NCBI RefSeq assembly: GCF_026626885.1
Contig: NZ_JAPNOA010000018.1
Location: 1 to 64,000 of the forward strand
Reading direction: 5' to 3'
DNA from: Parathalassolituus penaei
GTDB lineage: Bacteria > Pseudomonadota > Gammaproteobacteria > Pseudomonadales > Oceanobacteraceae
Length of the DNA stretch: 64,000 nt
Below are positions 62,679 to 64,000 of the stretch, piece after piece. The notes under the pieces are model-generated. The model did no database searches and was not told where the DNA came from. It saw only the letters and a program-made list of their open reading frames with translations. The first letter of the stretch is position 1. The number at the start of each line of letters is the position of its first letter. A program made the position numbers and the translations under genes.

Positions 62679-64000
62679 ATGGCCATCAAGAAAACAGATC
62701 TGTACGCTCGTTTATGGGCCAGCTGTGACCAACTGCGCGGTGGTATGGATGCCAGCCAGTACAAGGATTACATCCTCACCCTGCTGTTCGTAAAGTTCGT
62801 CTCCGACAAGGCAAAAAACGACCCTTACGCCATGATCGATGTACCAGAAGGTTGTTTCTTTGAGGACTTTGTTGCCCTCAAGGGCAGCAAGGAAATCGGC
62901 GAACAGATTGATATCAAAATCGCGGCCATAGCAGATGCCAATGATTTGGTTGGTGTTATTACCCAGGCCCACTTCAACGACGAAGACAAGCTTGGCAAAG
63001 GCAAGGAAATGCAGGACCGCCTCAGCAAGCTGATTGGTGTGTTCGAAGGGCTGGAGCTGGCGTCCAATCGTGCCAATGATGACGACTTGCTGGGTGATGC
63101 CTACGAATATCTGATGCGCCACTTCGCTACGGAATCCGGCAAATCCAAGGGCCAGTTTTATACACCTTCAGAAGTGTCTCGCGTACTGGCACAGGTGGTG
63201 GGCATTACCAAAGACACACCACAGGATGTCACTGTATATGATCCGACATGTGGGTCAGGTTCCTTGTTATTAAAAGCCAGTGATCAGTCTTCGAATAGCT
63301 TGAGCCTTTATGGGCAAGAAAAAGACTCCAGTACATCAGCCCTGGCCAAGATGAACTTCATCTTGCATGGACATGAATCCGATGTGCACTGTGTAGTCCA
63401 TGCCAATACGCTGTCGTCCCCTGCGTTTATTGGCGAAAATAACCAACTCAAGACCTTTGACTTTGTTGTCGCCAACCCGCCGTTCTCTTCGAAGAACTGG
63501 ACGGATGGTGTCAGCCCCGACAACGACGAGTACGGACGCTTTGAATGGGGTGTTCCGCCCGAGAAAAACGGTGATTTCGCCTTTTTGCTGCACATCATCA
63601 AAAGCCTGAAAAGCAACGGCAAAGGCGCCGTGATTCTGCCCCATGGCGTGCTGTTCCGGGGTAATGCCGAAGCCCGCATCCGCGAAAACCTGCTCAAGCA
63701 GGGTTATATCAAGGGCATTATTGGCCTGCCTGCCAACCTGTTTTACGGCACCGGTATTCCGGCTTGTATCATCCTGATCGACAAGGAACACCGCACCGCC
63801 GCCCGTTTTGACGACGACGGCAAGCCGATGGCCGGGCGTGATCTGTTTATGGTCGATGCCAGCAAAGGCTTTATGAAAGACGGCAACAAAAACCGTCTGC
63901 GCAGCCAGGACATTCACAAGATCGTGGATGCCTTTAACAACCAGCTGACGCTGCCGCGCTACAGCCGTCGGGTCAGTTTTAGCGAAATTGTCGCCAACGA
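62679..64000 (+). CDS. hsdM: type I restriction-modification DNA methylase HsdM (5' part; runs off the window)
   Basis: N6-adenine methyltransferase subunit of a type I R-M system. It starts at ATG 62679 after AAGGA; 440 codons are visible and the frame is open to the window end. The N-terminal helical domain begins MAIKKTDLYARLWASCDQLR. SAM motif I is DPTCGSGSLLL from D188, after KGQFYTPSEVSRVLA, and catalytic motif IV is NPPF at 266-269. The hsdS and hsdR genes are presumably to the right. The Xre gene upstream is likely its regulator. Confidence 0.95.
   Translation, partial: MAIKKTDLYARLWASCDQLRGGMDASQYKDYILTLLFVKFVSDKAKNDPYAMIDVPEGCFFEDFVALKGSKEIGEQIDIKIAAIADANDLVGVITQAHFNDEDKLGKGKEMQDRLSKLIGVFEGLELASNRANDDDLLGDAYEYLMRHFATESGKSKGQFYTPSEVSRVLAQVVGITKDTPQDVTVYDPTCGSGSLLLKASDQSSNSLSLYGQEKDSSTSALAKMNFILHGHESDVHCVVHANTLSSPAFIGENNQLKTFDFVVANPPFSSKNWTDGVSPDNDEYGRFEWGVPPEKNGDFAFLLHIIKSLKSNGKGAVILPHGVLFRGNAEARIRENLLKQGYIKGIIGLPANLFYGTGIPACIILIDKEHRTAARFDDDGKPMAGRDLFMVDASKGFMKDGNKNRLRSQDIHKIVDAFNNQLTLPRYSRRVSFSEIVAN

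Overview
The window (64 kb, moderately GC-rich) comes from a gammaproteobacterium. The evidence is a Pseudomonas/Oceanospirillales-type set: an Anr/FNR regulator beside a complete cbb3 oxidase locus, a FabY-type long ketoacyl synthase, a homodimeric AceE with a three-lipoyl AceF, and a type I-F CRISPR system. A marine Oceanospirillales-like host fits, but the genus is inference.

Layout. 1-1.1 kb: two integron attC-like sites flank a one-gene cassette encoding a small membrane protein; this looks like the distal end of a cassette array. 1.1-12.8 kb (minus strand): a compact urea operon, urtABCDE (urea ABC importer), ureDABCEFG (urease and its nickel chaperones) and a HupE/UreJ metal permease. 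13-14.3 kb: a gene-poor block with three ~300-bp tandem repeats and a 7-bp tandem repeat, then a small lipoprotein gene. 14.9-19.3 kb: a hybrid sensor kinase whose input is an NCS1-type permease domain plus an eight-cysteine cluster, with a LuxR-type response regulator. A near-identical palindrome precedes both this sensor gene and the urt operon, suggesting that the two-component system controls urea use.

19.6-33.3 kb: a WYL-domain regulator of CapW/BrxR type heads a complete type I-F CRISPR-Cas locus (cas1, cas2-3, csy1-4), followed by an array of 69 repeats and 68 spacers. 33.5-44.5 kb: a DUF808 membrane protein, then (minus strand) anr, a SafE-like exporter and the cbb3 assembly and structural genes ccoNOQP-GHIS. 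44.8-50.5 kb: an alpha/beta hydrolase and a signalling cluster containing an MglA-like small GTPase, a protein fusing an ABC-type ATPase to a dual-specificity phosphatase, three roadblock/LC7-type proteins and an ABM-fold protein. This is the least familiar gene set in the window. 50.5-54.3 kb: a gene-poor stretch with a fourth, inverted, diverged copy of the 300-bp repeat, then FabY and a divergent GlxA/AraC regulator. 54.7-59.4 kb: aceE-aceF behind a PdhR-like operator. 60-64 kb: two unrecognised genes, then an Xre regulator with a strong inverted-repeat operator and the start of a type I restriction-modification hsdM that runs off the window.

I saw no tRNA, rRNA, transposase or integrase gene. 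All statements are from reading the sequence; no search was run.
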